A stretch of DNA of 8,751 bases from Thermoleophilia bacterium (GTDB taxonomy: Bacteria > Actinomycetota > Thermoleophilia > Gaiellales > Gaiellaceae): positions 1 through 8,751 of the forward strand of contig JAERMP010000188.1 in assembly GCA_016844515.1 (NCBI GenBank). Reading direction: 5' to 3'. Position numbers and translations under genes: made by a program. The notes below the pieces were generated by a model. The model searched no databases, was not told the DNA's origin, and saw only the letters and a list, made by a program, of their open reading frames with translations. This document shows positions 6,751-8,751 of the stretch, one piece after another (the first letter of the stretch is position 1; each line of letters starts with the position of its first letter).

Positions 6751-8397
6751 GTGGCGCGGATCAAGGACTCGTCGGTGCGAGATGTGGTCGCGGCGGCAGA
6801 CATGGTCGAGGTTGTCTCAGGGAAGACGCAGCTGCGTCGCGCGTCCGGCACGCGTTTCACGGGGCGGTGCCCGTTCCACGAGGAGAAGACGCCGTCGTTC
6901 TCGGTGAATCCTGTCGACAAGCTCTACTACTGCTTCGGCTGCGGCAAGGGAGGGGACGTCATCTCGTTCGTGCGCGAGACTGAGAACCTGGACTTCGTCG
7001 GCGCCGTCGAGTGGCTCGCCGAGCGATTCCGGGTGCCGATCGAGGTGGAGGAGGCGTCACCTCGCGTTGAGGCCGAGCGCCGCAAGCGCGAGCGACTGTA
7101 TGCGCTCCTCGAGCAGACGACGATCTTCTTCGAGCGGCTGCTCTGGGAGGGGGACGCGGGTGCTTCTGTGCGCGCATACCTGGAGGAGCGCGGGCTGGGG
7201 GAGGTCGTGGCGCGCGAGTTCAGGCTCGGCCTGTCGCCTGGGCGCGGGCTTGCGGAGAAGGCCGCCGAGAAGGGCTTCACCACGGACGAGCTTCGAGGCG
7301 CCGGCCTCGCAACGGTGCGGGGGGGCGACTACTTCCCGCAACGGCTGATGTTCCCGCTCGCGGATTCCCGTGGACGCGTGGTCGGGTTCCAGGCGCGCAA
7401 GCTGCGTGAGGACGACCCGCTTCGGGGTAAGTACGTCAACTCGCCCGAGGGCGACCTCTTCCACAAGGGATCGATCCTGTACGGCCTTCACCTCGCGAAG
7501 GCGGCGATCGCCAAACTCGACCATGCGGCTGTGGTGGAGGGGAACACGGACGTGATCGCGCTTCGGCAGGCGGGGTTCGAGCCCGTCGTCGCCTCGATGG
7601 GCACGGCGCTCACTGAACGGCAGGTGCGCGAGCTCGGACGCCTGACGCGGAGGATCTACCTCTGCTTCGACGCCGATGCCGCAGGGCAGGAGGCGACACT
7701 GCATGGGATGGAACTGGCGGTAGCGCAAGGATTCGACGTGAAGGTGGTCACGCTTCCTAAAGGCCAGGATCCGGCTGATGCTCCCGACGGGTTCGCAGAC
7801 AGGCTTGCGGGTGCGGAGAGCTACCTCGTGTACCGCGTGCGGCTCGAGATCGAGCGCTCGGCGGACCGGCAGGAGGGATTCGTCCGCGCGCGGGAGGTTC
7901 TCGCGAAAGCTGAGGATTCGCCCGAGCGGCAAGAAGCGCTGCGCCTCTTGGCCGACCGGCTCGATCTCCCGCGCGACACGCTGGCGGGCCTCGCGCCGGC
8001 GCGCGGGGGAGGGCGACGAGCCGCCTCCGACACTCCGCGACTGCTCGGTGCAGGCGATCGTCTCGAGCGCGACGTCCTGGCGGCATGCCTTGCTCATTCG
8101 TCGCTCGTTCGGGGCCTGGCCGAGCTAACGCCCGAGCACTTCGACTCCGACGAGAACCGTTGCTTCCGGGCGGCGCTCGTCTCAGGGAAGGACGATCCCG
8201 AGCTGACCGCGCTCAGGGCCGAGCTCGACGCGCGCGCCGCGCGCGAGGCGATCGACGAGCGCACCGGAACGGAGCTGCTCCTCCGTCTCCGCGAGCGGAA
8301 GCTGAAGCGAGACCTGTCCGGAGCAGACCTGGCTAGGACGACCGAGCTTCAGGCACACCTTTCCAAGGTGCGCCAGGCCTTGGCTGAACTGACGTGA
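6751..8397 (+). CDS. dnaG: DNA primase DnaG
   Basis: Complete 548-residue bacterial primase, which makes RNA primers at the replication fork and works with the replicative helicase DnaB. The N-terminal CHC2-type zinc finger has C40, H43, C61 and C64 (CPFH...YYCFGCGKGGD). The core has YFPQRLMFPL (194-203) and KYVNSPEGDLFHKG (227-240). The TOPRIM catalytic centre has E263 and D267 in VEGNTDV and D307/D309 in CFDADAAG; VEGNTDV differs from the more usual VEGYMDV, but the acidic residues are kept. Residues from about 430 (LERDVLAACLAHSSL) to the end fit the C-terminal helicase-binding region. The length is slightly below the 581 of E. coli. GTG 6751 is the only possible start upstream of the conserved MARIKDSSV N-terminus, because an in-frame TAG lies 9 nt before it. 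No rpoD follows; the next gene is convergent. Confidence 0.97.
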   Translation: MARIKDSSVRDVVAAADMVEVVSGKTQLRRASGTRFTGRCPFHEEKTPSFSVNPVDKLYYCFGCGKGGDVISFVRETENLDFVGAVEWLAERFRVPIEVEEASPRVEAERRKRERLYALLEQTTIFFERLLWEGDAGASVRAYLEERGLGEVVAREFRLGLSPGRGLAEKAAEKGFTTDELRGAGLATVRGGDYFPQRLMFPLADSRGRVVGFQARKLREDDPLRGKYVNSPEGDLFHKGSILYGLHLAKAAIAKLDHAAVVEGNTDVIALRQAGFEPVVASMGTALTERQVRELGRLTRRIYLCFDADAAGQEATLHGMELAVAQGFDVKVVTLPKGQDPADAPDGFADRLAGAESYLVYRVRLEIERSADRQEGFVRAREVLAKAEDSPERQEALRLLADRLDLPRDTLAGLAPARGGGRRAASDTPRLLGAGDRLERDVLAACLAHSSLVRGLAELTPEHFDSDENRCFRAALVSGKDDPELTALRAELDARAAREAIDERTGTELLLRLRERKLKRDLSGADLARTTELQAHLSKVRQALAELT

Positions 8398-8438
8398 GGT
8401 CGCGCGGTCTGGCCTACCGGGCCGCATTGGACATGTCG

Positions 8439-8463
8439 GGGGTCTGACCCCGGGTCTGACCCC
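8439..8463. terminator. Doubled palindrome in the convergent gap: possible bidirectional terminator or dispersed repeat
   Basis: GGGGTCTGACCCC (8439-8451) is followed directly by GGGTCTGACCCC (8452-8463). Each unit is a perfect dyad of GGGGTC and GACCCC arms (arms one base shorter at the left of unit 2) around a single T. Together they can also fold into one long hairpin with a single mismatch in each 12-base arm. It lies 41 nt after the dnaG stop and its last base is the first base of the reversed TAG of the convergent gene. The position suits two-way termination. There is no U tract, so a classical intrinsic terminator is not certain; a REP-like element is the alternative. Confidence 0.45.
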
Positions 8464-8751
8464 TACGTGTAACCGAGCTCGCGGAGGAGATCTCCAGCCT
8501 CGTCGAGGACGTCAGCGAGCTGCTCCTCGCTCAGGTCTGCTCGATAGCGGCCGACCGAGTCTGCGTGGGCGCCACTGAGCGCGGCGATGAGGGGTTCGAA
8601 TGGCGCTCCGAGGAAGCTACCGATCTCCTTCGCGACAGCCGGGGGGTCCTCCGTCATGCGCTCGTAGCGAATCTCCAGCAGAGGGACGTCGGTCGAGCGC
8701 GCCGCCGTGACGTAGCGCCGCCAGACCCAGGCCGCGCGGCGCGCATCGCTG
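8463..8751 (-). CDS. Sulfotransferase-like protein, C-terminal 95 residues (partial)
   Basis: An open minus-strand frame enters from the right edge and ends at TAG 8465-8463. The visible 95 residues include AAWVWRRYVTAA, then LLEIRYERMTEDPPAVAKEI and FLGAP, and end SVGRYRADLSEEQLADVLDEAGDLLRELGY. This pattern (strand ending in RYE, acidic-Pro turn, FLG, then a closing helix ending ELGY) is typical of the C-terminus of PAPS-dependent sulfotransferase family proteins, which move a sulfuryl group to a small-molecule or glycan acceptor. The 5'-phosphosulfate-binding loop would lie outside the window, so activity cannot be judged. An internal ATG at 8657 is not the start, because the homology continues upstream of it to the edge. 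It converges on dnaG with a 65-bp gap and shows no functional link to it. Confidence 0.75.
   Translation of the reverse strand, partial: SDARRAAWVWRRYVTAARSTDVPLLEIRYERMTEDPPAVAKEIGSFLGAPFEPLIAALSGAHADSVGRYRADLSEEQLADVLDEAGDLLRELGYT

Noticed and set aside
4869..6983. A plus-strand open frame of 704 codons opposite copy 1 that runs into dnaG
   Set aside because: Antisense shadow again: its sequence resembles that of the other antisense frame only because the sense genes are paralogs, and it overlaps dnaG in the wrong frame.
8411..8423. Small GGCC-taccg-GGCC hairpin after dnaG
   Set aside because: Four-base GC arms are expected by chance in this composition; the doubled palindrome downstream is far stronger.
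8655..8657. ATG as the start of a 64-residue small protein
   Set aside because: The frame stays open to the window edge, and sulfotransferase-like sequence (WRRYV, LLEIRYE) lies upstream of this Met, so it is internal to a longer gene.
1..8751. CRISPR arrays, tRNA/rRNA genes, insertion sequences, phage genes
   Set aside because: No short spaced repeats, RNA gene signatures, transposase or integrase motifs were seen; coding sequence fills almost the entire window.

Overview
The window reads as a chromosomal segment of a high-GC actinobacterium. The Thermoleophilia (Gaiellales/Solirubrobacterales) are a reasonable guess, because of the strong GC bias, the DnaG type, the apparently leaderless starts and the tandem cyclase-ATPase proteins. 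That placement is inference, not proof.

Positions 1-6710 are filled by a minus-strand tandem array of three paralogous genes, read right to left. Each encodes a class III nucleotide cyclase domain fused to a STAND/AAA-type ATPase and a long helical TPR-like tail. Copy 1 (6710 to 3476) has an extra N-terminal zinc ribbon. It is broken at about 4645: relative to copy 2 it lacks 75 nt and has one extra G, so it stops after 689 residues, and its 390-residue tail lies in another frame. Copy 2 (3476 to 249) is intact, 1075 residues. Copy 3 (from 249) runs off the left edge after 83 residues. Copies 1-2 and 2-3 are joined by identical TGATG stop/start overlaps, and the repeat period is 3227 bp, so the array behaves as one translationally coupled operon.

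The 40-bp gap 6711-6750 separates copy 1 from a divergent dnaG (6751-8397, plus). Each gene starts with GTG exactly 6 nt after a TANNNT -10 hexamer, and neither has a visible Shine-Dalgarno sequence. This suggests two back-to-back leaderless promoters that overlap each other, with a small inverted repeat between them.

dnaG encodes a complete 548-residue primase with the zinc-finger, TOPRIM and C-terminal helicase-binding regions. It converges on the 3' end of a sulfotransferase-like gene (8463 to the right edge, minus). The 65-bp convergent gap ends in a doubled palindrome, GGGGTCTGACCCC, which may act as a two-way terminator or be a dispersed repeat.

Most remarkable are the tandem cyclase-ATPase array with its one-base-fixable lesion, the unusual residue at the purine-specifying position of the cyclase domains, and the mirror-image leaderless promoters shared with primase.
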